The notes under the pieces were generated by a model. That model was not told the origin of the DNA and made no database searches. It saw only the letters and a list, made by a program, of their open reading frames with translations. From Emiliania huxleyi CCMP1516 (lineage: Eukaryota > Haptophyta > Isochrysidales > Noelaerhabdaceae), in the NCBI RefSeq assembly GCF_000372725.1, contig NW_005196528.1, forward strand, positions 191,465 through 255,464: a stretch of 64,000 nucleotides of DNA, read 5' to 3'. Shown here in pieces: positions 31,001 to 40,271 of this stretch. A program made the position numbers and the translations under genes. The first letter of the stretch is position 1, and each line of letters opens with the position of its first letter.

Positions 31001-34000
31001 CCCCTCCCAGCCGCCGCTGCAGCGCCCTGCTGAACGCACCTACGCGCCGCGGATCCGAGACGCGTCGGAGGAGCCTCTCAAGAGGGGGCGCGTGCCTCGC
31101 CTTGCTAGCCGCGCCGTCGTCGCCGCCAGCGATGTCGCTCGGGCGTGCGAACGGGTCAATGGGACGGCAGAGCAAGTGTGGCAGCGTCTGCAGGAGTGGC
31201 AAACGGGAGCCGTGGCTTGACCCGCCCGCGCCGCCCGCGCCGCCCGCGCCGCCCGCGCCGCCCGCGCTGCTCGCGCTGCTCGCGCTCTCGTTGTGCGCGG
31301 CGTGTCCTCGCCGAGGGACGACCCACTCGGCGGCCTGAGAGGGACGTGTCTTGGACGCGTCCGGGACGTGTCGTGGCCCACGGCAGAGGGGACGAGCCAG
31401 CGGGCGGCCTCTAGCCAGCCATGCTCGAGCAGCACCTATCCCTTCCCCACCCATAGCTCACAACGAGTCATCACGAGCCCACCCTCAGTCCACCCGTCTC
31501 GAGCGGCGCCTCGAGCTCCGCCGCGCCCGTCTCGCCGCCCGCATCGAGCGACCTGCCGCCGCCTTGGGACACCTGCGGCACGGCGCAACGCCGGCTCAGT
31601 CTCTCGGGCGTGTCTCGGGCGCGTCTCAGAAGCGTCCCTCGGCCTCCAACACCGACCGCGCCGCAGAAACGACGAAAGCGAAACCCGCCGTGCCACCGCC
31701 CGCATGGCAACCTCGGTGCGGCTGCACGCCTCCCGCGCGCGCCGGCGGCTGCAGCAGCCCGAACCTCGAGTACCAAACCACACCGTGCATCACCGTGTGG
31801 CATACCAAAGCAGCGGCGGCTGCAGCAGCCCCGAACCTCGACTGCACCACGCGAAAGCAGCACCGCACCGCCATCTCCATACCGCACCCCTCGCCGCCGC
31901 CCTCGCCGCCGCCCTCGCCGCCGCCGCCCTCGCCGCTGACGCCGCCGCCGCCTCCCCCGCCGCCGCCGCCATCCACGGCAGCAGGAGCGGGCGGCGCCTC
32001 CCTGCGGGAGAGGGCCACGCCGGCCGCCTACGCGTGTCGCGGACGCGCCCATGGACGCGTCACGGACGTGCCACCGCCGCCGGCCACGGCCCGTGCGCCG
32101 CCGCCTCGGCCGCGGCCTCCCCCTGCATCTGCTCGATCAGACGCGCGAGACGCGCCTACGACCCGCCGCTCACTCCTCGCCACAAACTCACCCCCCCCCA
32201 CCCCCCCTCGACCAACCACGCGCGAGGCGCGCCGCGCTCTGCCGCATTGACGGGCGCACGTGGGCCGCCTCGTCCGCACGACCGCCGGAGCCGCCCCCCA
32301 CCGCCTCAAAGAAGACCGCGGCGGCGGCGGCGGCGGTGGCGGCGGCCTCCTCGCCGGAGTCCGTCGCGAGCGCGACCTCCTCGACCGCCTGGACATGAGA
32401 TGGGGCGCCGCGTAAAAAAGAAATCCGGCGCGCTGACAAGCGCGGCGCGCGCGGGGCTTCGCCGCCGGCTGCGCGTGCGGCGGCGTGAGGACGGTGGCGA
32501 TGTCGACCAGCTGGGCCGGCGTGAGGAGGGCCTCGAGCGAGCGGAGAGACGCATCCACCTGCCGCGGGGGAGATCACGGGGGAGATCACGGGGGAGATCA
32601 CGCGGGAGATCACGCGGGAGATCGCGGAGAACACTATCACGGCGAGATCACGCGAGATTGTGGTAGAGAGCACGGGAGATCGGGGGAGATCGGGGGAGAT
32701 CGGGGGAGATCGGGGGGATCGAGGGAGATCGTGGGAGATCGTGGGAGATCGGGGGAGATCGCGACCACGACCCACCTCGAGCGAGGCGCGGGCGACGGAG
32801 GCACGACCGCCGCTTGCCTGCGCCTCGGAGAGCAGCCTGCGGCCGGCGGGTTGCAGCCAGAGTCAGGGCGGCTGGCACGGCCTTATGCAGTCAGAGCCCC
32901 GGCCTCATGCAGTCAGAGCCTTGCGGTGCTGAGAGCAGCGGCAGGCGAGGCGAGACGGCAGCGGCGTGCCCACTCGAGCGCCGGTCGGAGGCGTGCGCAC
33001 CGCTTCGTCGGAGAGAGCGCCCCGGCAAGCGGCTGATCTCGGCTGATCCCGGCTGATCTCGGCTAGATCTCGGCGTCTAGGGAGAGCAGCCCTGGCGCCG
33101 AGAGGCTGAAGGTGATCAGCCCGTCCTCGAGCTCGTCGTCGCGACCCACCTGCGCCGCCACGCCGCCGCTCGATGAGAGGATCAGTGATGGCCAGGTGCA
33201 CCGGCAAGGGGGTTAGCGCACCTGCGCCACCACACTGCCGCCCGCCCGCTCGCCTCCCCCTGCCGGCGAGCTGAGCCGCAGCCGCACACCACGGAAGCGA
33301 AGCACGCGCCGCAGTTCGTCCGCCGACGAACTCGCGCCCGCCGCCGCCCCGTCCGCCACGCCCGCAGCACCACCCTCACTCATCGCCAGCCAGCGCAGCG
33401 AGATCTCGAGCCTCTGGGGCGAAGCGCCGTCGGAGGCGCCCTGCGCGCCAGCGGCTGCGCCCGCTGCGGCGTCTGCCGCCGCCGCCTCCACGTCCGCCTC
33501 CTCCCCCTCCTCCTCCTCCTCCTCGCCGAGTTCTGCGAGCAGCGCGTCGAACCCCTCGCCCTCCTCGCCCTCCTCGCCCTCCTCGCCCTCCTCGCCCTCG
33601 CCCTCCCTCTCCTCCTCCTCCTCCTCCTCCTCCTCCTCCTCCTCCTCCTCCTCCTCCCCCTCCCCCTCTGGAATCGCACCTCCCACGAACCTGCCCGCCG
33701 CCTCCGTTGCTTGCTCGGCCGCCGCCGCGGCGGCTGCCACACCTGCATCATGAGCGCACGTTGGGGCGGGAGTGTACGGCCTTAAGACGTGTCGCCCGAG
33801 CAGTGTAGTCAGAGCACCGCGCGCGGTGCGGCTCCGGTTCGGCTGCGCGTCTCCCGAGTGCGTCGAAAGAGAGAAGGGGATCTCGCATTCTCTCGCAGTC
33901 TGCGCGCCAGCCGCACCGCCGCCCGACGGCCTCTCGAGCGCAATCTTCGCGTCGTAGACGCCAACCTGACAACACAATCTCTCTCCCAACCTGGTCACAC

Positions 34001-34785
34001 GCGCTTCTTTGCGTGAGCTGAAGCCCGGGTGTGAAGAGACGCAGCTCGCAAAGCGACAGGGTGTGAGGAGCAGAGAAGGTGTCCGGAGCTCTGTCCTATC
34101 TCTCCCCTCTCTCGCGCGCGCCTCACGGCACGCAAGAGGCGGAGGTGTCTCGGAAGTGTCTCGGAAGTGTCTCGGAAGTGTCTCGGACGTGACGTGTCTC
34201 GGACGTGTCTCGGAAGTGTCCCTCGCCTCGACGGCGCGCAAGAGGCGGAAGCTGAGGGAGGAGAGGGCCGTCAGCCCGCTCGCCTCCATCCGACGCACCT
34301 CCTCCTCCCCCTCCTCCAACCCCTCCCCTCCTCCGCCCTCTGCGCCTGCCACCGCCGCCACCGCCGCCATCGCCGCCGCTGGCGGAGGTGCCGGAGAGGC
34401 GGCCGCGGAGGCGGGGCCGTCCTCCGCCGTAGGAAGGGCCACTGGCAGGCGCTGGAGCGTGGCTCGCAGCCCGTGCACCTCCACGCGCGAGCCGCTCGGC
34501 AGGGGCGCCGCCCACGGCATGGCCACCGCGATCCGGCGGGCAGAGCCACTCGCAAGGCAGAGGCCTGCCCAGCCGAGCACCTGGTTCCACGCGTCGACCA
34601 CCAGCTCGAGCCGGGCCAGCTCGAGACGAGTGGCCGAAACCACAACCTGTGGGCGAGCGGGCGCCTCAGCACGGCAGGAGGCGGCAGGGGGAACACAGCC
34701 GATGTCTCTAGCGGCGCACGTCCTTCCGCTCGAGGCGGAACCAGCCCTTGAGCAGCCACCGCACGACACGCTCGAGGCCAAACAT
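19094..34785 (-). CDS. ATG2: Autophagy-related protein 2 (ATG2), chorein-type lipid transfer protein
   Basis: Bridge-like lipid transporter that feeds phospholipids from ER to the growing phagophore, acting with ATG9 and WIPI/ATG18. Start MFGLERVVRWLLKGWFRLER at 34785 is a chorein-type N-terminus, followed by RRIAVAMPWAAPLPSGSRVE and VHGLRATL, the usual chorein_N strand pattern. A long Glu-rich acidic insert lies at ~33500-33665. Middle exons match the family weakly (VDASLRSLEALLTPAQLVDI ~32540; VRLVLCHRTSSDAAESS ~25600; MQLVLSGLACESEEY ~22330). The C-terminus is diagnostic: FVELCDVRPLYLRVDYLV (~20310), VSDVRIALCRLQ, TSWAALEAAVAEEWQPQLLA, VTPLRSMVNVARG, and IRGLRHGGDALARSLLEEGL (~19520). Last exon ends ...QQCSMQ-stop at 19094. 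It spans an assembly gap (29573-30472) and has many introns, most filled with 10-11-nt repeats. Exon borders not resolved. Confidence 0.83.
20680..20880. repeat. CTCTGCTGCA-type array in an ATG2 intron
   Basis: Roughly 11-nt units (ctctgctgcac, ctctcggctgc) with CTGC core. They separate the exon reading EHPCLLVVSLSQCDGG (~20890-20955) from RVSQLSLAFLLDFATT (~20500-20560). Confidence 0.6.
20958..21900. other. Extreme G/C homopolymer tract, probably low-quality sequence
   Basis: About 940 bp of long G runs mixed with short GC blocks. Only a short normal-looking segment (~21000-21150) interrupts it. Composition is unlike any other part of the window, and all frames give Gly/Arg/Pro/Ala junk. 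It sits inside an ATG2 intron. An assembly or base-calling artefact is likelier than real sequence. Confidence 0.55.
22670..22735. repeat. GTGCCACCTCG 11-mer array
   Basis: Five to six units of gtgccacctcg, with related gtcctctcg/cagcctcg units, in an ATG2 intron. Confidence 0.7.
23030..23220. repeat. GTGTCTGGGRG 11-mer array
   Basis: About 16 units alternating gtgtctggggg, gtgtctgggag and gtgtctcgggg in an ATG2 intron. A higher-order period of three units is visible in the first half. Confidence 0.75.
23411..23540. repeat. Perfect (GAGATGTGGC)13 array
   Basis: Thirteen uninterrupted, identical 10-mers, followed by gagatatgag. Lies in an ATG2 intron. Perfect identity implies very recent expansion or homogenisation. 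Confidence 0.9.
24120..24262. repeat. CGCCATCTCGG 11-mer array
   Basis: About 12 units of cgccatctcgg after two ccgcatctcag/g starter units, in an ATG2 intron. Confidence 0.8.
24568..24630. repeat. GAGATATGGC 10-mer array with duplicated borders
   Basis: Six units of gagatatggc. The border agtctagccacggcgcct appears just before (24550) and just after (24633), the duplicate-flank pattern of the other small introns. Confidence 0.75.
25290..25495. repeat. CTCGGCTGYMTCT-type array
   Basis: About 18 units of roughly 11 nt (ctcggctgcct, ctcggctgtac, ctcggctggct) in an ATG2 intron. A similar array lies at 29205-29410, so the same unit occurs in two introns of this gene. Confidence 0.7.
26000..26165. 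repeat. CTCGGCTACT/CTCGGCCAGAT array
   Basis: Successive blocks of related 10-13-nt units: ctcggctact, then ctcggccagat, ctcggctagat, and finally ctctcggctacat. It lies in an ATG2 intron. Confidence 0.65.
27090..27170. repeat. CAGATCTCGC/CAGATCTCCC 10-mer array
   Basis: Eight units of cagatctcgc or cagatctccc in an ATG2 intron. Confidence 0.7.
27431..27874 (-). repeat. 74-bp x 6 tandem array forming a 444-nt GC-AG intron in ATG2
   Basis: The unit, containing ggggcggtgcagagctcgag and ending agtgagagcatgcct, starts at 27430, 27504, 27578, 27652, 27726, 27800 and 27874 with almost no divergence (one t/g difference near 27548). On the minus strand the exon ends ...GCACCGCCCCAG at 27875. The intron runs GC (27874) to AG (27431), exactly 6 x 74 nt. 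Splicing rejoins SLELCTAP with GGAAPALSAADG. Confidence 0.85.
28140..28250. repeat. GAGATGGGCGA-type array
   Basis: About 10 units of gagatgggcga or gagacgggga, 10-11 nt period, in an ATG2 intron. Confidence 0.7.
29205..29410. repeat. CTCGGCTGYM array, second copy in ATG2
   Basis: About 18 units (ctcggctgcct, ctcggctgtac) closely resembling the array at 25290-25495 but in a different intron. Confidence 0.7.
29573..30472. other. Assembly gap (900 N)
   Basis: Undetermined bases inside the ATG2 gene. Part of the middle of the protein is therefore missing. Confidence 1.
32565..32765. repeat. GGGAGATCAC and GGGAGATCGG arrays
   Basis: Two 10-nt arrays in one ATG2 intron: first ~7 units of gggagatcac, then ~8 of gggagatcgg/gggagatcgt. 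The flanking exon reads VDASLRSLEALLTPAQ on the minus strand. Confidence 0.7.
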
Positions 34786-35168
34786 CGGCGATGATAGCAC
34801 AGGCTACACGCTGACGCAGTGTTAGGGGAGTAGCAAAGGCCGGGCCCGGCCGTTTTCAGCGGAAGGGCGCCCCCGACAAGCAGCGGCCAAAAAGAGAAAG
34901 AGCATTGGTTTCTTTCTTTCTTTCTGGCTCCCATCCCTCCCTTGGGTTGTCCGTTTTCTTTCTTTCTTTCTTTCTGGCTGTGTGTCTTGTGAGCTTGTTT
35001 GTGTCTGTGTGTCGCTCGTGCGTGTCGTCGTCATCTGTCCCGCGTCCACCCATACCGCGTTGGTGTCCAGTCCGAGCCTGGCTGTTCTTCACCTACCTAC
35101 CTACCTACCTGCTCAGTGCTCCAAGGGACTTAGTGAGTGAGTGAGTGTGTGTGTGTGTGTCACTCTCA
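34786..35168. other. ATG2 upstream region with promoter-proximal repeats
   Basis: Contains ctcccatccctcccttggg at 34928-34946 flanked by (TTTC)n, and a copy of the dispersed ccgcgttggtgtccagtccg family at 35046-35090. These elements recur near other predicted starts. It also holds the 3' flank of the HTTM gene. Confidence 0.5.
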
Positions 35169-37010
35169 CTATCTGATAGAGTCACCTCGAGTTCGTCCGG
35201 TGGAGCACCGAAAGCCGGCGCCCCTCTCATCGCCAGCGTCAATAACGGTCGACACCCGGCTGAAGAGGCACTCCCCGGCGGCGGCGTTGATCCCGGCAAC
35301 TCGGAGTATCGTGACATTGAACACGAACCGCTCGAGCTGCTGACCGGATGTCCAGCGCTCGCGACGCACAGCACGCGCCCACCGCTCGCACAGATGGCGA
35401 CCCACGGCCGGCGATAGCTGTCTCGCCTCGTGCTGCTGGTAAAACCAGCGCTCCCGCCACCGGTTCGTGTGATGCAACAACATGTCGGCGAGCGTGTGGT
35501 GCTGCCAGGGGTCAGAGCTCAGGGCCGTCGGCTGGAGAGCCCTCGGGAGCGGCGTGCCAGCCTTCAACGAGCGAAGCACGTCGACACTGCTTCCGTCGCG
35601 CAGGGTGCCCTCGATCTCTTCCCAGCCATTCGTGTCGCCATTCTGTGTGTCGTACATATGCCACTCGGTGCGCACGTGCAAAAGCTGCAGCAGATGCTGA
35701 ATCCTACCGCCGCCAGGAAGGTCGACCCGCATCACGTCCATCGCAAAGCCGCACAGGCAGCTCCAAAAGAGGACAAACGCGAAGGCGGAAGCGAGCTTGT
35801 CGAAAAGTCGGCCGCACGCGCCGGGTGGCTGGGGAGGAGCAAGGCGGCCGCGGACAAGTGCGCAGCACTGCCCACGACGAGAGTCCACTTGAAGCGGCCT
35901 CGCACCGAGACGATCCAGGCAGGCCGCACGCAGCCGTGGCCAGGGCTGCCAGAACTCGGCGGGTATGAGGGGCAGGCAACCGACTGCCATGACCGCAGGG
36001 AAGAGGAGGAGGTCGTACAGCGCGGCGAGGCCGAGGTTGAACAGCAGGAAGAGAGGGACGAGCAGCAAGCGGGCTCGTGCCAGCCACGTGGCGCATGGCA
36101 CGGCAAAGAGGCACAGCGGCCCGAGCAGCTCCAGTGCCAAGGCGAACGTCGTCATCAGGGCCGTGGCGAGGGGCCGCTGCAACAGCGGCCCCCGCGCCAG
36201 CCGGCCGAGCAGGGCGAGATTTGGCTCATCGCAGAGCGTGAGCGCAACTGCGTCGACTCCCAGCCCGCCGTCGCCCTCCCCGCCGCCTCCTGGCCACCAG
36301 TCCGGGCGCCAACCCATCAGCGCCCACTCGCCCCCGCGCACCTTGTTCCACCCGGCGTCAAAGTAAACCGCTGGGACAAAGGTAGCCAGGCCGGCCGACG
36401 CCCAGGAGAGCACCACTGCGTCTGCCGCACCCTGGGTCGGGGATGGCCGAGGCGCGGAAGAGGCCCTTCTCGAGCTGGTCCTCGCCGGCCCAAGCGTGGA
36501 CGGCCCTGCGTCGCGATGCTGCAGCGTGTAGAGCTCGCCGCAGGGGAGGAGGCATGCCCACAGCAGCAGCGCGAGCAAAACCAGGTCGCCGCCGTTGTTG
36601 GCGACCGGCAGGCGATCGACGACGCTCACCTGCAGCCCCCAAACCACCACCGCGCTGGCTCGAGCATGCCAGCCCGCCGCCAGGCAGCACGCAGCGAGCA
36701 CGTGCACGGCCGCGACTGTAAGCACAAAAGCGCGGCTGCCGTTCAGCATGTAGACCGAAAGCGATGGGGTTTGCAGCATGCTACGGGCCTCAGAACGCGG
36801 CGCCATCTCGTCCGTAAGCAAGCGGATGTCTTCGACGGTCACGCGCAGCAGCACGTCGAGGCCCACGAGCAAGCCCACGGCGCTGCGGAAGAGGGCAAGC
36901 GAGCGTGGGTCAATACCGAATGCTGCGCGAAGCCAGCGCCGTCGCTCGCCAGGTGAGCCATGCCCGATGAGAGGTTGAGATTCGTCGACGTCGAGGCGTG
37001 TCGCGCCCAT
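35169..37010 (-). CDS. HTTM-domain (vitamin K-dependent gamma-carboxylase-like) membrane protein
   Basis: Intronless ORF of ~613 aa from ATG at 37010 (MGATRLDVDESQPLIG); an upstream ATG at 37166 would add 52 poor-quality residues. FGIDPRSLALFRSAVGLLVG followed by LDVLLR is the typical opening of an HTTM domain. Hydrophobic helices follow, for example AFVLTVAAVHVLAACCLAAG, LVLLALLLWACLLPC, and LVPLFLLFNLGLAALYDLLL. NGGDLVLL, AVYFDAGWNKV and EWALMG fit the domain core. The soluble C-terminal half (TEWHMYDTQNGDTNGWEEIE) resembles tails of algal HTTM proteins. Function in algae is unknown; carboxylase activity should not be assumed. Absence of introns contrasts with ATG2 next door. Confidence 0.75.
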   Translation of the reverse strand: MGATRLDVDESQPLIGHGSPGERRRWLRAAFGIDPRSLALFRSAVGLLVGLDVLLRVTVEDIRLLTDEMAPRSEARSMLQTPSLSVYMLNGSRAFVLTVAAVHVLAACCLAAGWHARASAVVVWGLQVSVVDRLPVANNGGDLVLLALLLWACLLPCGELYTLQHRDAGPSTLGPARTSSRRASSAPRPSPTQGAADAVVLSWASAGLATFVPAVYFDAGWNKVRGGEWALMGWRPDWWPGGGGEGDGGLGVDAVALTLCDEPNLALLGRLARGPLLQRPLATALMTTFALALELLGPLCLFAVPCATWLARARLLLVPLFLLFNLGLAALYDLLLFPAVMAVGCLPLIPAEFWQPWPRLRAACLDRLGARPLQVDSRRGQCCALVRGRLAPPQPPGACGRLFDKLASAFAFVLFWSCLCGFAMDVMRVDLPGGGRIQHLLQLLHVRTEWHMYDTQNGDTNGWEEIEGTLRDGSSVDVLRSLKAGTPLPRALQPTALSSDPWQHHTLADMLLHHTNRWRERWFYQQHEARQLSPAVGRHLCERWARAVRRERWTSGQQLERFVFNVTILRVAGINAAAGECLFSRVSTVIDAGDERGAGFRCSTGRTRGDSIR

Positions 37011-37194
37011 TGGGGGCTCGATCGAGCGAGAGCTGCAATGCTGCAGTCGGGCGAGGCCACTCGGCGGTGTCAGCGTGGCGCGGGCGTGGGTGGCGGCGGC
37101 GGCTCTTACTGGCCGGGGGCGCTCGCCGCTGGCCAGCTTGCGCAAAATGCAGACGTGTCGAAACACGCTCTGACAGCGCGCTCACAGCTGCGTC

Positions 37195-37240
37195 ACATGC
37201 GCATGCACATGCAACATGCAACAACATGTACATGTGCAAA
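37195..37240. repeat. CATGCA-type array
   Basis: gcatgcacatgcaacatgca and continuing acaacatgtacatgtgca, upstream of the HTTM start. Similar arrays occur at 44414-44436 and 50448-50523. Confidence 0.6.
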
Positions 37241-37521
37241 GTGCCAATGGTCTCCAGCGAGGAACAGCTGGAACGCAGTCGTGCTGGGCGCCACTCTGTA
37301 CGCCTACATGCCAGTGGATACCCTGGAGGGAGACGTCGCCTCCTCTTTCGTACCGGGGCACTGTTCGCGCCGGAAGGAAGGCACCGTACACTGCCAAGTA
37401 CATTGGCCTTCATCTCTCCTACCGCCGGCCGGGAGTGCAGCCTTCGCCATCACTGAGTGAGATTGTCCTCGACTTTGGCTGCGAAGTAATGAACAACATG
37501 CAGTACGTCATATGACGCTAC

Positions 37522-37683
37522 ATGTATGACCGCCCTGCGATGGGCGTCCTCGACGCAGACGAGGCGGAGCTCATCTGCGCGGCGCAGATCGCCGACTTTC
37601 TCTCTCGCCCTGCGCGAGTGGTTGCGCCACCTTGGATGAGGCATATGGGCTGGGCAGGGGAGTTGGTAGAGGAGGTAGACTGA
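37522..37683 (+). CDS. Possible small ORF or exon (53 aa), unknown
   Basis: ATG at 37522 opens MYDRPAMGVLDADEAELICA and runs through SRPARVVAPPWMRHMGWAGE to TGA at 37681. Composition (acidic, helix-forming, strong G/C third positions) looks coding. A minus-strand ORF (37450-37809) overlaps, and no family is recognised. It may be the last exon of an otherwise lost gene. Low confidence. Confidence 0.25.
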   Translation: MYDRPAMGVLDADEAELICAAQIADFLSRPARVVAPPWMRHMGWAGELVEEVD

Positions 37684-37886
37684 GGGCGCGAGGCCGCCAA
37701 TCGTCACAGTCTGCTGCTGACTGTCGGTCGCTGACTGGTTGCGCATTGCGCTGGCCGCACAGCGGCCTTTAGAAAATTTTGGCCGCAGGCCTAGGTTTTG
37801 AAAGATCAAGAGAATAAGCGCCGGTGAGTCTTTCAGAAGCTGCCGTTTGCGGCTTCCTAAGTCAATTTTTCGAGAGGAACGTTTTG

Positions 37887-37979
37887 GCTTAGCTATAACG
37901 GCCCCAAAGTCGCGCGATCATCGGGTTTTGAGTCAATAATTATGAAAGGAAAGGGCTGGCGAGAATTATAGCTAAGCCA
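37887..37979. other. 14-bp inverted repeat in an AT-richer island
   Basis: tggcttagctataa at ~37887-37900 is the exact reverse complement of ttatagctaagcca at ~37966-37979, with a ~66-nt loop. The surrounding ~250 bp (37790-38060) is much less GC-rich than the genes. It could be a hairpin RNA, a small TIR element or chance. Confidence 0.45.
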
Positions 37980-38078
37980 TTCGATTCAGCGTGCTCTGTA
38001 ACGCCCAAAACCGTTGAGTTTTTCGCCGTGGTCCAAATAGAGAGCTTAATATTTTGATTTTCTTGGCCACGGCCACGA

Positions 38079-39768
38079 TTACCCGTCACTCGCTCTCAGT
38101 GAAGCGACCTTGACACCTGAGTGGAATGCCGCGATGCCGTGTGTAACCAACAGCGGGTCGTTGTTGACGAGTGGTGTGAGTACCATCAATGTTGGCACCA
38201 TGGCAAAGGCGCAACTCTGAGGTGACTTCACGAGCATGCGCACCCCATTTGACGCAGACTCGCAGAGGTATCCGACAGCCGAGCCGGCTTCGTAGCCGCT
38301 GAGAAATGCAGAGTTGCCGCCGAGGGAGACCAAGCCCGGTGGCAATCCAAAGCATCGTGATCGAACGGTGCAGAGCCATTCAAAGTACTCCGTGCGCTCA
38401 TCAAGAAGCAGGTATCTATGGCTAGCCCAAGACGAAGCTGAGTAGTAGTATCGGGTGGCGCACTGGCGTTTGAAATCAGCTGAACTTGATTTCCTTCCAG
38501 CGCCCAATGGGGTTTGGCAATGGCATTGCCAATGCCGCACCGAAAGGTGTGTTCCGACAAGCCGCAATGGGGCAACATGACCTGGTTTGAGCTCCCAATT
38601 TCGCAGCGAAAGGTGTGCATCGAGATTCAACAACGGGGCAAGTCCTTCAGGCCAACGGGCGAAGTTCGCTTCGTCATCGATCGGCGGCGAGAGGCGGCGA
38701 GTGGTGACGCGAATTTCAACCGAAATCGCGCCACCCTTTGTGCACTTTGAGCAAGAGTCACTCCTCGTCTCTCGCAATGATTGTTGTTGTGACGGTTGAA
38801 TTTTTGCCGATTTTTCTGTAAGCGTCCATTTTTGAATAGGTTTGGAAACCACCGAGGGGTACGATTCCACATAATTCATCCGATGGAAACGAGGCGATGG
38901 CACCTGATTCGGGGAGCAGGGGGGGGGTGAGGATTTGGTTCTGAAGAAGGTGGGGCAGTACCGAGGGGGATGGGGTAGGGTCACCCTTTGGGCGAGCGAA
39001 GGCTGTGGCGCCGACGGCGGCACCCTTGTACGAGGCTGTGAGGGGAGCGGCGGCGAGAGGGGGGGCGGCGACGCAGGCGAGCCGCGCGCGCGCGCGACTG
39101 AGGGAAGCGCGGGCGGCGGGAAGAAAGAGAACGGCGGCGGCGGCGAGGCGCAAAACGGGGGCGGCGGAAGTGGGGGCGACGGCGGCGGCGGAGTGAACGG
39201 CGGCGCGCGCACGGACGGCGACGAAATCGACGGCGGGGAGGGGCGGGGCTGCATGGCGGCGGCGAACGCACGCTCATATGTCGTGCTTTCGCAATGGCAC
39301 TCCACATCCTCCTCGGCGACCTGCGTGCGCGGGAACGGCAGGGGTCATGTCGCGCGCACCGGGCGGCGCCGTGCTCGCAGCAGCCGGGATCGCGGCAGAG
39401 TATGGTGGAGAGCTCTACCCGCGCACCTGCCCAGCGATGAGCTCGACGCCGCTCCTGGCAGGCGAGGCAGGGATCTCGGCGACGTTGGAGAGCGGGCGCA
39501 CGATGTCGTGGGCGACGCCCGTCCGCAGCTGACACGTCGTGGTGACGATGATGGCGAGGAGCATCACAGTGGAGAGGAGCGGCACGGCCCTTCGAGATGG
39601 AGGAGAGGAAAAGTGGGGGCGCGGCGCGGCGCGATCCCGTGAGCACTTCTTTCTTCTTTCGGCTAGTGCTGCACGAATGGTTGGGCAGGTGTGAACAACA
39701 CCTCCTGACCACGGCGCCGCAGGCGCCTGTTGATGGGTCCAGGTGATAGCCCTGGGTGGGCAATCCAT
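38079..39768 (-). CDS. Hypothetical protein with an N-terminal membrane segment
   Basis: Two minus-strand exons joined by a 106-nt GT-AG intron (39426-39321). The first exon (start 39768, or 39564 at MLLAIIVTTTCQL) contains a TM or signal anchor. The second begins VAEEDVECHCESTTYERAFA, passes through a ~100-residue Pro-rich linker, then a mixed-composition C-terminal half to 38079. The C-terminal half has two related segments, HLSLRNWELKPGHVAPL and HLSVRHWQCH, an internal duplication visible at DNA level (tcgcagcgaaaggtgtgc versus ccgcaccgaaaggtgtgt). The second half is much less GC-rich than neighbouring genes. No family recognised. Confidence 0.4.
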
Positions 39769-40271
39769 ACGGATACGCCTAGTCGGACCTCAGATCGCCC
39801 GTACGCCCGACCGCGTCCCGGTCGGTGCTCTGCCGTCGGATTTGTGACGCCGCCGCACCGCGCCGCGGCCGGGGGCCCTTCGGAGGCCGAGGATGGCCGT
39901 GGCGGACCGGGACGAGCTCTGTCTGGGAGGTAAAGTGTCAGTGTATAATTGTAGAGACTAACCATATGCACAATATCTCCCAGTCTAGCTAAGCCAGGGG
40001 AGGCGATGCCGGGGCCGTACAGCAGCTTGATGGTGCTTCGCCGGCGTGCGTGCGTCCCGGAGCGGTGCCGGACGGGCGGTCCGTGGGAGGAAAAGTCAGG
40101 GCAGTGTCGACACCGCTCTGATTCGACTTTTGACTTCAAACAAAGACAGTCGCACGCCCCGCCGCGGTGCGTGCCACTGTCAGGAGCGGATCCGTCAGTG
40201 TGTCGTGTTCACGCCGGGATCGTGCCCTGAGTAACCTGCCCAACCATTCCTCCAGCAGAGTACACCGCCAC
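39769..40271. other. Divergent intergenic region
   Basis: Lies between the minus-strand hypothetical gene and the S51 peptidase. It contains a GC-rich palindromic stretch (gccgcaccgcgccgcggccg, ~39850) and an AT-richer segment (~39930-40000). No gene recognised; presumed bidirectional promoter. Confidence 0.4.

Noticed and set aside
35169..37010. Active vitamin K-dependent carboxylase
   Set aside because: Only the general HTTM domain pattern is visible; carboxylase catalytic residues were not identified.
37450..37809. Minus-strand ORF of 119 aa
   Set aside because: No recognisable motifs; it overlaps a + strand ORF with better coding character, and neither could be confirmed.
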